Shown here piece after piece: positions 1 to 10,465 of a DNA stretch of 64,000 nucleotides (its first letter is position 1; each line of letters starts with the position of its first letter). The notes below the pieces were generated by a model. It saw only the letters and a program-made list of their open reading frames with translations. It ran no database searches and was not told where the DNA came from. This DNA is from Raphanus sativus. Lineage: Eukaryota > Streptophyta > Magnoliopsida > Brassicales > Brassicaceae. The translations under genes and the position numbers were made by a program. Location of the stretch: the NCBI RefSeq assembly GCF_000801105.2, contig NC_079515.1:10602001-10666000 (forward strand). Reading direction: 5' to 3'.

Positions 1-783
1 CTTTATCTCGCAACTGCAGCTAGCTATGTGTACAGTTGAAGCACAAGTAAAACTCAACCGGCTTGATACAGCTCAAACAGAACTAGCAGCTGTCACCAAA
101 GTAGAACCGATACCAGCCTCTTTCTCACGGTCACACATTTGGGTTGCCGATATGATCTCTAAAGCCTACAGTTTTTTTTTTGTCAAATCACAAATAAGTT
201 TCGCTCTAGAAAGGTGAGATTTATTATTTAGACTTCTTGATATACTGGTTACTTGTTCATTGTTATGTTGGTTGCAAATACTAAACCTGGCTAATGAGAA
301 TGAATTCTTGCAGGTACAAAGATGCAGCTGAACTGCAGAAAAACTTTAGAGATCTCGAGCCATATAACATTGAAATTAAAATTTTCAAGAAGAACGTTGA
401 ACTAGTTCAAAGTGCTCTGTCATACAGAAAGGTAAAAACTATGTAGTGTAGCTTGTTTATTTTTGGCCCTTTTCCACTTGTTCTAAGCTTCTTCCTGAAA
501 CAGTAGCTAGAAAAATGAGTTGAAGCAGTGAGAGATTATGAGATATTACATGAGGCACTACCATACGATAAAGTCATTGCTACTACATCTTTGTCTCAAG
601 CTCAAGTTGCACTGAAGCAATCTCACAGATCAATTGTAAACATGGAATCCGGAGGTGATATTAATTAAGGAAATTTCTAGTCTTGAAGTCTTGAAAGCTG
701 CATTAGCTCGACTTGGGATCCAAGTGACGTTCGTTCACCAAGCTAATACTTCAAAATCATCTTCTGCTTGTGAAACGGAGTGA
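1..783 (+). pseudogene. TTL-type (TPR thioredoxin-like) gene fragment, broken
   Basis: Several exon pieces resemble plant TTL proteins, which are TPR proteins with a C-terminal thioredoxin-like fold. They are a piece starting CTVEAQVKLNRLDTAQ (26-215), a piece after a GCAG acceptor beginning YKDAAELQKNFRD (315-431), and a piece with [16 protein letters not shown] followed by [18 protein letters not shown] (about 508-657), continuing as EISSLEVLKAALARLGIQV to a TGA at 781-783. GT/AG introns survive between them. The third piece opens with in-frame TAG and TGA where the family has Lys and Trp, and a frameshift follows the MESGG motif. The N-terminal part is outside the window or lost, and the C-terminal thioredoxin-like domain is missing. 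TTL members act in osmotic-stress, brassinosteroid and male-gametophyte functions, but this copy cannot make a full protein. The TTL family is seen from motifs; which member is not decided. Confidence 0.75.
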
Positions 784-943
784 ACTTAACTTGAGAGACT
801 GCGAGTTTGCTTACGGTTGGTAGGATCATAGATTCATAGGCGATGTTAGACGTTCTTTTTATTAAGTTTATTACTTCTTTTTGTTGGATGATATGAAGTT
901 GTTGTTTCTGTTTCGCAAAACTTTAGCTTTTCATTGTCATTGG

Positions 944-1598
944 TAGGGCTGGACAAAAAATCCGAACCCGAAAGACCGAACCGAACTCGATCCGAAAAAG
1001 TAGCACCGAAACCGAACCGAAATTGATTAAATATCCGAACGGGTTCAAAATTTTGGTATTTAAAGAACCGAAACCGAATTCGATCCGAACCGAAATATTT
1101 TGGGTACCCGAATGTATCCGAAATAAATTTATATACTTAAATATATACATTATTTTTATATATAATGTATATTAAAAAGTTTAAAAATATATAAGATACT
1201 TTTAAGTTTTCCAAAATACTCGCAAATAGTCAAAAGTAAATATTTAAAATAGTTAAAGTATACTGAAAACACCAAATAGTTAAATATCTATTGATTCTTT
1301 ATCCAAATATTCAAAGAAAATCAATTTATATGTTAAATTAAGGTATTTTGACATATATGTTATGAAAATTTATATGTAATATATTATCTTTCTTATAGAT
1401 TTTGAAATTTAAAGTATATAATAAATTTTGAAAATTTGAAAAATATTTTAAATGGGTTATCCGAACCTGCAAAGATCCGAACCGAACCCGAACCGAAATT
1501 TAGAAATATTCGAATGGGGCTGAAATCTTTGACCCCGAAAACCCGAAACTCGAATGACTGAACCGAAACCCGAATGGGTACCCGAACGCCCAGCCCTA
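944..1598. mobile_element. hAT-type non-autonomous element, CCGAACCCGAA-rich ends, perfect 8-bp TSD
   Basis: The termini are inverted: TAGGGCTGGAC at the left, and at the right CGCCCAGCCCTA, which reads TAGGGCTGGGCG on the other strand. The flanks carry an exact 8-bp direct duplication, GTCATTGG, at 936-943 and 1599-1606. An 8-bp target duplication with short TIRs is the hAT signature. Both subterminal regions are packed with the motif CCGAACCCGAA and variants; the core is AT-rich with no coding potential. Related copies lie at 19606-20292, 23125-23821 and, as a relic, about 34195-34581. The long reading frame across it on the minus strand is a by-product of the repeat motif. Confidence 0.85.
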
Positions 1599-1696
1599 GT
1601 CATTGGAATATTAAATCTTCTGATTAATAATTTTTATGTTCTGAAAATAAATTTAGAAAATTATAATACAACCTTAGTTTATTCTATATTTTAAAA

Positions 1697-2377
1697 CTAG
1701 GTGTCTTCTTGCACCATGTGCAATAAAACAATTTAAAAATATATTTTAACAGATAAATATAAATTATATTTAATTTTTTATTAATATTGTAAATTTTATT
1801 TTTTTATCAATAATTCAGTATAAATTTGATTTAAATAAAGATAGAAATAAAGATAAAAACAATTTTTTTATTTTAAGTTATATTTAAGAATATGCATGTA
1901 TATATTTAAAATTCTAATCTTAGGTAGAATTTTTTATCTATTTATTTTAATTAAATATATTAAATAAATATGTAAAAATTGCATAATTTTCAAAAATTAA
2001 AATTAAACAATAGTTATAAAATTTGTAGATATACAGTATATAAGAAACCAATGATTTAGGATTTAATTTTATAATTTTGTAAAAAATTGTATACATTTTT
2101 TTGAAAATTTTATAACTTTAAAATAAATAATTAAATGATATTTCGAAATTTAGATGCCATAGTTGAATATATTTATTTTAATGATGATTTATGTGTTATT
2201 ACCATAATCTTAAAAAATTTCCAAAATATAAATCGACAATAAATGTATGTAACTGTACATGTCATATTAATCTATAAACCATGTCATCAATTTTAGTAGC
2301 CATGTCATATTATTTTTCTGAAAATGATTGTAGAGATGACATGTGGTAAAATCAATTCTCAAATATAGTCTAGGGGA
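1697..2377 (-). mobile_element. Non-autonomous Helitron (minus strand)
   Basis: Read on the minus strand it starts TCCCCTAGACTATATTTGAG next to an A and ends with a short GCAC/GTGC hairpin, then AAGAAGACACCTAG next to a T. That is the Helitron pattern (5' TC, 3' hairpin plus CTRR, insertion between A and T). There is no coding content. The 5' third is closely related to the sequence starting at 62644, which begins TCCCCTATACTATATTTGAA in the opposite orientation. Confidence 0.75.
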
Positions 2378-4854
2378 TAATTATAATTGTGATGAAATTT
2401 GAACAGACTGAACAAATTAAGAATGATTGAAATATATTAAGAAAACAATTGAAATTTATTTATACTTAATGATCAACTGAAATATAACATTCATGATCAT
2501 TTAGAATATATTAAGAAAAAAATTGAAATGAAAAGCCGGAATAATAATCACTGTAATTTATCGTTCATGATCATTAACTAAATTTAACATTCATGATCAT
2601 GAACGTCAAATAAATTTCAAAGTCTAAATTATAAATAAATTTAGAATATTATTTAAAATAAATTGAAATTTAATGTTCTAAAACTGAACAAACTGAACAA
2701 ATTAAAAAAACAATTGAAATATATTTATAATTTACTAGTACACATATTTAACTAATTATAAATATTAGTTAAAACCGGAATCTGTAACCACCGTATCCCT
2801 TTTTATGGGTTTTAATGAAATGTTTTTAATTTAAGAAAAAAAACTAATTATAAATATTATTGATATTTAAAAATGATCATTTTTATGTAACAAAAAAAAT
2901 ATTTTGAAGGAGTAATATTTAGCTACTGGGTTAATAATTTTAGAGAAAAAACAGGTAGGTCGATCATGAATGTTTTATACTTTTATTTAACACATGTTGA
3001 ATGTGGGGATCCCAGCCACCAAGAAACTGATCAAGCGCTACATTATCCAATTCTTTAGCTACCTTTAGTTTTACACATCCCACGTGCACATCATTGTCTA
3101 TAAGAAATTTGACGCTTAATCAAAAAAAAAATTGATCAAAAAAAAAAAGTTGACGTATGAAGAAAATTAGATAATTTCGTGGCAGCTTCAGTTCAAAGAT
3201 TAGTCTGGTCAAAGCTGATGAGCTTTATAATTAGTAATCAATCAGTCGGCCAAATTTAAGATCTTTTTATAAGATGAACGCAATGAACATGTACTCTATC
3301 ATATTTCCTATGTTCCAATTATACAATATTGATTCAGTCTGTTGCCTAAACAATTTTTTTTTATGACAAGAGTTTATTCTGTACGTCCGTATATTTTCTT
3401 ATGATGAGGTTCAAAATATGTTGAACTATTTTTTCAAAGAAATAAATCCTTCTAATCAGGATTTGAAGAAATTATACTGTAGTAGTTTTCTCATTCATTG
3501 CATGTTGCAACTTACAATCATGTCATCACTGACTGAAGAACTATTGAAATGTCGAATAGATTATTAACGTTCTTGAATAATGTAGTTTCGTAATCCCTGA
3601 ACACTACAGTGGTGACGTGATTGTGAGTTTGTAAACTACATATATAAGGTTCCATAAATCGTCAATCATTCATGAACAATGAAACATCAAGAGATAAAGA
3701 TTTTGTATAAGGTTCTGCGGTCGACATATTTTATTTCATGATTTTCATTAATTCGTTGTTGTAAAATGAAAAAAGTTTTTTTTTGATCCAAAAAAGAAAA
3801 GAAAAAAAGATTTACAAAGGGAAACAAATATTCGTGATGTGAGGTGGCAGTCCGAGTGGTGTAAATATTCTATTAGCAAGTGGTTTTTGTCATAAGCAAA
3901 TTGATGGTCGAACCTGACCGTATTCTTGGATATATTCAACTGTAGCATCGGTCCACACACTGACCTCACCTTTCCTAGCTTTTAATTCTATTTTATTTAT
4001 TTCATAAACAACAAAAAGTATTAATACTGTAATAATTACTAATTAGCCTTAAAATACCACTACTGTTTCAATGTGGATATATTTTTGAACTTTCCTTTGA
4101 ATGGGAATATGAAAGAATCGCATTATTTACCCTGTGAACACAATTGGAATTTACGGAACGAATGTCTTTATTGGATTCACGGTTGATAAAGATAATTTCA
4201 TCTGTACTCATTTTTTATATATCATAACAGCTGTCAGGGTGTGATTGTTATTTGCTTTAGATGTTGTCTACAACTTCATTTATTTCTAAGACACTATCTT
4301 TAATAATTTTTTAAAAATTACAGTTTTTGAAGTAATCTAGAGCTGTACAAGTATTTTGTAAAACCAAATATCCAGAATAATTTTTTAGTGATTTTTATAA
4401 AATTCTGTAGCAATAAAATCTAAAGATACATTAAAAAGTTTACATATACTTAAAAATATATAAAATTTGTGTCAAAGGTTCTATTTACATAATATCTAAA
4501 AGATTTAGTAATATTTTTCAATTAATATGTATAAATGATAATAAGTTTTATTTTTGACATTTGAATCACAAAATTTTCGATATAAAACATTAATGAATAT
4601 GTAATTAAATTTATAAGCCCTGTTTTGGGACAATTAATTTATGAGCAAAAACCAAAGTTTTCGGAGTCCTGCAAGATTTAATCACCTGATATAACCCATA
4701 AGTATCTGAATATAGACCTAGTTTATTTTCGTAAGAGAAAAGGGTAAATTTATACATGTATAGGACGTTTACCCAATATTTTTGCATTTTAATATTGGTT
4801 ATAAAACTAGTTAATATCCACGTACATAAACGGGTCTTTGTTTATTCCCAAGTC
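2378..4854. other. Gene-free AT-rich intergenic DNA upstream of APS1
   Basis: No open frame with recognisable similarity on either strand. About 2400-2760 is a patchwork of short imperfect repeats around TTCATGATCAT and AATTGAAAT, probably eroded transposon sequence. The final few hundred bases should hold the APS1 promoter. A short minus-strand frame at 3748-3969 has no recognisable motif and is not called. Confidence 0.6.
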
Positions 4855-4862
4855 TATAAAAA
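4855..4862 (+). promoter_or_regulatory. TATA box of APS1
   Basis: TATAAAAA lies 107 bp upstream of the chosen ATG at 4962. That places a transcription start near 4885-4895, followed by a 5' leader of about 70 bases containing a GA-rich run just before the ATG. Called from motif and position only. Confidence 0.6.
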
Positions 4863-4961
4863 GCTCCGAAAGAACCAAATTTCATTTCCAATTGCATTGG
4901 TAACAAACATTTTATCTCAAATCTCATCTCATTGAAGCCTGAGAGAGAGAGAGAACCTTCA

Positions 4962-7077
4962 ATGGCTTCCATGTCAGCCGTCCTCAGCAAATCCCCTTTC
5001 CTCTCTCAGCCTCTCTCCAAACCTCCATCCTCCTCCGATCTCCCCTCCTTCTCCGCCGCCTCCCTCTCCTTCCCCTTCAAACCCCACCGCCGCGGCGGAG
5101 TACCACCAATCCGCGCCGGACTCATCGCCCCCGACGGCGGGAAGCTCGCGGAGCTCGTCGTGGCCGAGCCGCGGCGCCGTGAGAAGAAGCACGAGGCGGC
5201 CGAGCTGCCTCGCGTGGAGCTCACGTCGATCGACGTGCAGTGGATGCACGTGCTGAGCGAAGGCTGGGCGAGTCCCCTCGGAGGCTTCATGAGAGAGTCC
5301 GAGTTCCTCCAAACTCTTCATTTCAACTCGCTTCGTCTTGACGACGGATCCGTCGTCAACATGTCCGTGCCTATCGTCCTCGCTATCGACGACGAGCAGA
5401 AGGCCCGTATCGGCGAGTCCAAGCGCGTCGCGCTTGTTGGCTCCGATGGTAACCCCGTCGCTATCCTCAGCGAGTAAGAAGCCTCACTTCCTTATCTATA
5501 TGATAGATCTGTCACTCATATGATAGGACAACTGTTCTCTGCATCACTGTTTAGCTCAAAAGTTATATATGATTTGAGGGAGGAATCAAACTTTTTTCAG
5601 TAGATTCATTTTGGATCTCTTGAGTATCTGATACGTGCCTTTTGATGTCACTCATGTGATACAGACACAAAAAGCTGAATACTGTAAGGTTAAAAGTTAC
5701 ACAGGATTAACTTGGTAAAGGGCTCACAGCTGTGAGTTCCGCCACCTGGGTTCGAATCCCTGGGAAATTAACATTTCGGCATTGCCAGGGATAGAGGACC
5801 GACACGAGTCAACAAGTGACTAGTGGCCAGGATAATCAACTTTATGTTATACAGTTCTTTTGTTTGTAGATACTTTTTGGATCTCATGTCTCTGATGATT
5901 GAAGTAGGCTATAAGATTTATATATTCACTCCCGAAGGTTGTTTTTTTTTTGTTTGTTTGATCAGCATTGAGATTTACAAACATCCCAAGGAAGAAAGAA
6001 TAGCAAGAACTTGGGGTACGACAGCTCCAGGTTTGCCTTATGTAGAAGAAGCCATTACCAACGCTGGGAACTGGCTGATTGGGGGTGATCTTGAGGTTCT
6101 TGAGCCTGTCAAGTACAATGATGGGCTTGATCGTTTCAGGCTTTCCCCTGCTGAGCTTCGCAAGGAGCTGGAGAAGCGTGGTGCCGATGCTGTCTTTGCT
6201 TTCCAGCTTAGGAACCCGGTTCACAACGGTCACGCACTTCTTATGACTGATACTCGGAGGAGACTTCTTGAGATGGGATACAAGAACCCTATCCTTTTGC
6301 TTCATCCATTGGGAGGGTACACGAAGGCTGATGATGTTCCTCTGAGTTGGAGGATGAAGCAGCACGAGAAGGTATTATTGATTGTGTGTCTTTGAGTGAG
6401 AGAAACAACATTTGCTAAATGGGTATATGAATCTCAAACAGGTGCTAGAGGACGGTGTTCTTGATCCAGAGACAACAGTGGTTTCCATATTCCCGTCTCC
6501 TATGCATTACGCTGGTCCAACCGAAGTGCAGTGGCACGCAAAGGGTAGAATCAATGCAGGTGCTAACTTCTACATTGTGGGCCGTGATCCAGCCGGGATG
6601 GGTCACCCAGTTGAAAAACGTGATCTTTACGATGCTGATCATGGAAAGAAAGTACTAAGCATGGCTCCTGGACTTGAAAGACTCAACATCCTTCCTTTCA
6701 GGGTATTCAAAAGTTCCACACTTTTGTGTTTTTGGCAGTGTTGAGAGATCTGATTTATTGGTTTCTATGTCTGTCAGGTTGCCGCATATGACAAGACACA
6801 AGGCAAAATGGCTTTCTTTGATCCCTCGAGGCCTCAAGATTTCTTGTTCATCTCCGGCACTAAGGTAATTCACTATCTCCCAATGACAATCCAACATTGT
6901 TACATTCTGCATGGTTTACTGATAAAAACCATTCTCTGTTTTCAGATGCGCACATTGGCCAAGAACAAAGAAAACCCTCCGGATGGATTCATGTGCCCAG
7001 GTGGATGGCAAGTTCTTGTTGATTACTATGACAGCTTGTCTCCGGCAGGTAAACTACCGGAAGTGGTTCCAGCCTAA
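4962..7077 (+). CDS. APS1: ATP sulfurylase 1, plastid type (five exons)
   Basis: Makes adenosine 5'-phosphosulfate from ATP and sulfate, the entry step of sulfate assimilation, normally in plastids. Exons with GT/AG borders: 4962-5473, 5966-6371, 6442-6702, 6778-6864, 6946-7077, giving 465 residues, the usual family length. The first about 50 residues are Ser/Pro-rich like a transit peptide, followed by the conserved [12 protein letters not shown]. Catalytic motifs are intact: [10 protein letters not shown] (251-260, the HxGH nucleotide-binding signature) and GRD (353-355). The ATG at 4962 is preferred over the in-frame ATG at 4932 because [17 protein letters not shown] matches the known N-terminus and the extra residues derive from a GA-repeat leader. 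Intron 1 (492 bp) carries a SINE remnant; the other introns are about 70-81 bp. A miR395-type site lies in exon 1. APS1 rather than a paralogue is inferred from sequence recall and from the neighbouring ACA13, EFL1 and LFR loci. Confidence 0.95.
5301..5321 (+). promoter_or_regulatory. miR395-type target site in APS1 exon 1
   Basis: This 21-base stretch encodes E114-H120 (EFLQTLH) and pairs with the plant microRNA miR395, an established regulator of ATP sulfurylase mRNAs under sulfur starvation. Against a perfect complement I count one G:U wobble opposite miRNA base 14 and mismatches opposite bases 7 and 1. The base-7 mismatch comes from a synonymous third-position change in the Thr118 codon (ACT; I recall ACA in Arabidopsis). 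The miRNA sequence used is from memory. Confidence 0.7.
5710..5835 (+). mobile_element. SINE remnant in APS1 intron 1
   Basis: A tRNA-like promoter region sits inside intron 1: GGTAAAGGGCTCACAGCTGT resembles a Brassicaceae SINE box A region, and GGTTCGAATCCC at 5749-5760 is a clean box B. It is followed by a SINE-like body (GAGGACCGACACGAG and GACTAGTGGCC). I see no poly(A) tail or clear target duplication, so the limits are approximate. It is not a tRNA gene: no acceptor-stem partner or cloverleaf is evident. Confidence 0.6.
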
Positions 7078-7206
7078 GACTAGGACAATGAAGCTGTCTC
7101 TGCGTCGTTTAAAAACTGTCTCTGATTTGTGTTGTGGACCTTTGAGGCAACTGTCGTTGTTGTATAGGAGAAGCCTATATATAAATCTGGCCGGACCTTT
7201 TTTCAA

Positions 7207-7212
7207 AATAAA
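7207..7212 (+). other. Poly(A) signal, APS1 3' UTR
   Basis: AATAAA lies 130 bp downstream of the APS1 stop in an AT-rich stretch, a plausible near-upstream element for 3' end formation. Nothing else is recognised between the stop codon and the ACA13 relic. Confidence 0.4.
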
Positions 7213-7582
7213 AATACATAAAAGACTGTTTCCTTTACGAAAGTTGTAATATTTGATCCAATCACTTTCTGGTGAAAACTTGTACCATATGAAACGATTG
7301 TGTTTATATGAAAACAACAAGAAGCAGTTTTGCTATTTCTATGCAACTTTGGCTTAACATTTGAAACATAATGGTTAGAAGCGAAATGCAATGAAGTTTG
7401 TAATTGATCGTGCATTTGTTCAGTTTCACTTGCATGCTTTTCATGAGTGCAAATTGTTTTGTGAAACTGTGAAAGAAAACCTGATTTTGATAATTTTGTA
7501 TAGTACCTATAGTACATAGGTACTATTGTTAACTTGCCTATGTACATTGCATAATCTTAAATCAGTGTGTTTACGACATCTG

Positions 7583-8028
7583 ACTCAGAATCCTATCGCC
7601 ACGCAAACTCCCCACTGACCCCAACTCAGCCTCTCAGTATCAGCAAACCTCTTGAGAAACTCAACCATCACAACTTGCAAAACCACAGTCACCACAATGA
7701 TCCCAACAAAGAGCCTGTTCTTGTGTATCCCTTCAAACACATTCTTCTTCTCAAGACTCCTCGCGTTAAACTCATTAAACACCTGACACAACACAAACGT
7801 ATATTGAATATCAAGATGTTCTTCACTCTCTCCGTCACATCAAAAACCTCCCTCCCTCCCTCGAAACTGAAACACCAACAACACAGTGACCTGATAAACC
7901 GCTTGAGCCAACAGATTCCTCCCCATGACGTTTGTAATCAACGGCCCGGTTCGACCGACCGGTTTATTCTCCATCAGATCGTTACTCGGTTTCTCTGTAG
8001 CTAAAGCCAACGGGCCGAGCGTGTCCAC
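7583..8028 (-). pseudogene. ACA13: C-terminal relic of an autoinhibited Ca2+-ATPase (ACA12/ACA13 type)
   Basis: On the minus strand, MDTLGPLALATEKPSNDLM and LITNVMGRNLLAQAVYQV match the segment after the catalytic core of plant P-type calcium pumps. CQVFNEFNARSLEKKNVFEG and then GIIVVTVVLQVVMVEFLKRF match the last transmembrane part. The two halves are in different frames: near 7800-7815 two extra bases break the NTFVLCQVF stretch, and AATATACG replaces the expected AATACG. The frame ends prematurely at AIGF, before the usual C-terminus. The phosphorylation and ATP-binding domains are absent. The ACA13 assignment rests on motif recall plus position next to APS1, which fits the Arabidopsis gene order. 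It is a degenerate relic, not a working pump. Confidence 0.8.
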
Positions 8029-8425
8029 TTATGCAAATATTTTTGTCTCCATAAATTAAAAGTTGATAAAATATCATATTTAAGTAAATATCAAACAAAA
8101 AAAAAAGTAATATCAAACAACCTCATCCATAAGGAGAAATGGATTCAACCTTGTAAAGTATACATATTTTACGAAATAAAAAAAAACCACATAATTTCCT
8201 TTTTTGCTTTTCTATGTTTCCTTAATCTTACAGTTACTCCAAATTAGATGGTCCCACAAATCCAGAAATTATTTAAATTTATGGAAAACTCCGACCAAAA
8301 AAGGAAATATTATAAACGCAAACAGGATTAGGAACGATAAAATAAATGTAACTCTGGTATATCAGGATAAATGCAAAAACAAAACAAAAAAAGGAAATAA
8401 AGCAAAGAGCCCTACACCACACTAG

Positions 8426-8433
8426 TATAAATA
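8426..8433 (+). promoter_or_regulatory. TATA box, SIN3-like copy 1
   Basis: TATAAATA lies 104 bp before the ATG at 8530 and is conserved in the second duplicate at 11031-11038. The leader after it (CCCTCTTCATTCGTTCAATT) is also conserved between copies. Confidence 0.6.
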
Positions 8434-8529
8434 CACACTCGTTGCCACCCCCCTCTTCATTCGTTCAATTCCATCATAATAAACTCAAAGCCGCTCATCC
8501 ATAGTAGAGAGAAGAAAGCAGCAACAATC

Positions 8530-9546
8530 ATGAGAAACGACAGCAAGAAGAGACCACGTCGGAGGAGTCAGGAGATACCGTCAAGAGACTTGTTTTATCA
8601 AACTCTGACTGATTATTCAGATGAAGAAAGACAAGGACTCTTCGAGTTCATGAGGAAACTGAAACATGCCGATGATGACACGTGCATGTTCAATCGATTC
8701 TGCGGCGAGATTCAGTGTTATCGATCTGGTTATATAACCTACACGAGTCTCGAAAACAGTCTCCTTTCGATTATCTGTGATAACAAAGGTTTACTCGACG
8801 AGTTCCATCAGTTTACGTCGGGTTTTGCTTCTCGTGTAATAAGAAACAACGAGAAGAAGAAAGACAACGCGGAATCAGACGTGGAGCGCACGATAAGGTT
8901 CTTGAAGAAAATCGAAGCCCTAGGCGAGAGTGTGTACAAAGCGTTTATAAGTTCGTTAGCGTCTTCAGCTGATATCGAGACTCTGATGGAACAACTCGAG
9001 GAGATTCTATGCGACCAGAAGTTTCTAAAAGAGGAGTTCGAAACGTTCTTGGTCGATTCCCGTTTACTCAAACGCAAACGCGAAGAAAGCGTCGAGGTCA
9101 CGCCATCGTATCAGATTAGACCTGAAGCTGAAGTGGGATCTTCCTCTGATGTGGTTTTAAACGACAAGTACTATTTGGACAGTCCTTATGATCCCGACGT
9201 CGTCGCATCATCGCAGAAGAGGAGCCAGCGTTGCCTCGATAACAAAAGGAATAACCTCGAGGACAAACTTATGAAGGAGGACATGCTCATCAATGACCTA
9301 GCTGATGTTATTTGGTTTGGTAAACATCCGAACCGATTTGAGGAGCCTCCACTAGGATTTAACAGAGTCTTGGAATGGTTTTATGAAGGTAAGGAGGTGC
9401 CACAAGAATATAAGACACGTCCGGAACGTGCAGCGATATATATGTTACCTATGTTACAGTATACGCATGAGGAGATGACAAGGGCCAAAGCAAGTAGGTT
9501 GATAAGTGTCTATAACCGTGCTAGTCGGAAGAATAATGTTAAGTAG
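8530..9546 (+). CDS. Small SIN3-like protein with two PAH-like repeats
   Basis: Single-exon gene of 338 residues, far shorter than the full SIN3 corepressor scaffolds (above 1,000 residues). Residues 35-99 (FMRKLKHADDDTCMFNRFC to LLDEFHQFTSGF) and 118-176 (VERTIRFLKKIEALGESVYK to LKEEFETFLVD) have the four-helix spacing of paired amphipathic helix repeats that bind transcription factors. TPSY at 191-194 resembles the opening of the SIN3 HDAC-interaction region, but the rest of that domain is replaced by an acidic/charged tail. Basic stretches KKRPRRR (6-12) and KRKR (181-184) could be nuclear-localisation signals. It probably belongs to the short PAH-superfamily genes of Brassicaceae. If functional, it might compete for PAH ligands without recruiting a deacetylase; that is inference. 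A damaged tandem copy lies 2.6 kb downstream. Confidence 0.7.
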   Translation: MRNDSKKRPRRRSQEIPSRDLFYQTLTDYSDEERQGLFEFMRKLKHADDDTCMFNRFCGEIQCYRSGYITYTSLENSLLSIICDNKGLLDEFHQFTSGFASRVIRNNEKKKDNAESDVERTIRFLKKIEALGESVYKAFISSLASSADIETLMEQLEEILCDQKFLKEEFETFLVDSRLLKRKREESVEVTPSYQIRPEAEVGSSSDVVLNDKYYLDSPYDPDVVASSQKRSQRCLDNKRNNLEDKLMKEDMLINDLADVIWFGKHPNRFEEPPLGFNRVLEWFYEGKEVPQEYKTRPERAAIYMLPMLQYTHEEMTRAKASRLISVYNRASRKNNVK

Positions 9547-9959
9547 TGAATGAGATTTTTTTTATATTTGGTATGAATCTCGTTTATGTTTTAGTAGTAG
9601 TCTCCCAGGTTTTATGTAATATGTCAAAACAGTGAGTGATTTTATTTTACGAGCAGCGTTATACTTTATCTTTGTTCTGAGACGTGGAGGGATATTGATT
9701 TTCTTCAATCAGTTTAAATATGACACTTCTTCAAAGACTTAATGATATCAGTTTACAAACTTACTTGCCACAGAGTCCATCTTATGTGTCAAATACTGGG
9801 TCTGGGCCCTTGTTGATGATACAAACAATATTTCAAAATACGAGCGATTTTATATAGTGAAGTTATAAAACAAATACCAAACAAGGAAATATATTTGCAA
9901 AATAGTTTCAAAAATGTTTCACAGCGTTATAATAAAATATCTGTGTTGTTATACATGTT
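9547..9959. other. 3' flank of SIN3-like copy 1
   Basis: Holds the 3' flank shared with copy 2 (to about 9830), then about 130 bp of AT-rich sequence up to the MAK16 fragment. No gene seen. Confidence 0.5.
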
Positions 9960-9967
9960 ATTATTCA

Positions 9968-10465
9968 AATCCGTATAATAACCTTGTGCTGCAATAACTT
10001 GGCCAGTACAACTGAAACATAAGAAGACCATAATAGATCAGCATTACCGAGGGAAGAACTCAAAATGTGGAGATCAATCTCTCAGCTCTCACCAAGTGCT
10101 TATCAATGAGTTCAATGGCCTTCCTCATAGTTTCTAGGCAGCTTACTCCTCTCCCACAAGTTCTTTGGCATGTGAGCTCTCTCTATAGTCTACATAAATA
10201 AATAAAACAGTCCTGAGTAACAAGTAACAACAAATTACAATAGAGAAGACTGCAGATACAGATACCTGTTACGTTATAAGGGTTTCTCCCGAAGATTTCA
10301 GTTTAGATTCTAATTTCTACAAGAGTAAATCAGAGCAAAACTCATCTACAAATTTTCAGATGAAATCAAAGAGAAGAGTCAAGAGAAGCACAAGGCATAC
10401 TTGGCCTTATAACTGCAGTCCTTGTAGAAGATATCCTGCCATATAACCTCAATGTTTTGAATCAT
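9968..10465 (-). pseudogene. MAK16: MAK16 gene fragment with introns retained
   Basis: Four minus-strand pieces match the 60S assembly factor MAK16 in order. From 10465: MIQNIEVIWQDIFYKDCSYK (N-terminus). Near 10260-10300: IFGRNPYNVTG. From 10189 after a TAG acceptor: TIERAHMPKNLWERSKLPRN, then EEAIELIDKHL after one extra base. Near 10010: YWPKLLQHK with one base missing. Intervening sequence looks intronic and borders keep GT/AG, so it arose by DNA-level copying rather than retroposition. The exon encoding the ICNRSSCPLANSRYATIRD part is absent, as is everything after LLQHK. Two frameshifts and the lost exon make it non-functional. It sits exactly between the two SIN3-like duplicates. Confidence 0.8.

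Larger units (their letters stand above)
8037..9830 (+). repeat. Tandem duplication, copy 1 (contains the SIN3-like gene)
   Basis: The sequence from CTCCATAAATTAAAAGTTGA through the gene to the downstream run CTTACTTGCCACAGAGTCCA is repeated, diverged, at about 10696-12330. The similarity covers promoter, TATA box, leader, coding sequence and 3' flank, so the whole transcription unit was duplicated, with a MAK16 fragment lying between the copies. Confidence 0.85.

Noticed and set aside
923..1150. 75-codon minus-strand frame rich in FGFGS/IRIEFGSV
   Set aside because: Produced by the CCGAACCGAA repeats of a hAT element, not a gene.
4932..4961. Upstream in-frame ATG giving a 10-residue longer APS1
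   Set aside because: The extra residues come from a GA-repeat leader and the known plant APS1 N-terminus begins at the 4962 ATG.
4974..5321. Long antisense open frames over APS1 exon 1
   Set aside because: GC-rich coding bias of the exon opens other frames; no similarity seen and they lie fully within APS1.
5749..5760. Possible tRNA gene in APS1 intron 1
   Set aside because: Only a box B and a loose box A; no cloverleaf pairing, and the downstream body is SINE-like.
7567..8004. 145-codon plus-strand frame
   Set aside because: It is antisense to the ACA13-like relic, whose minus-strand translation is clearly a Ca2+-ATPase.
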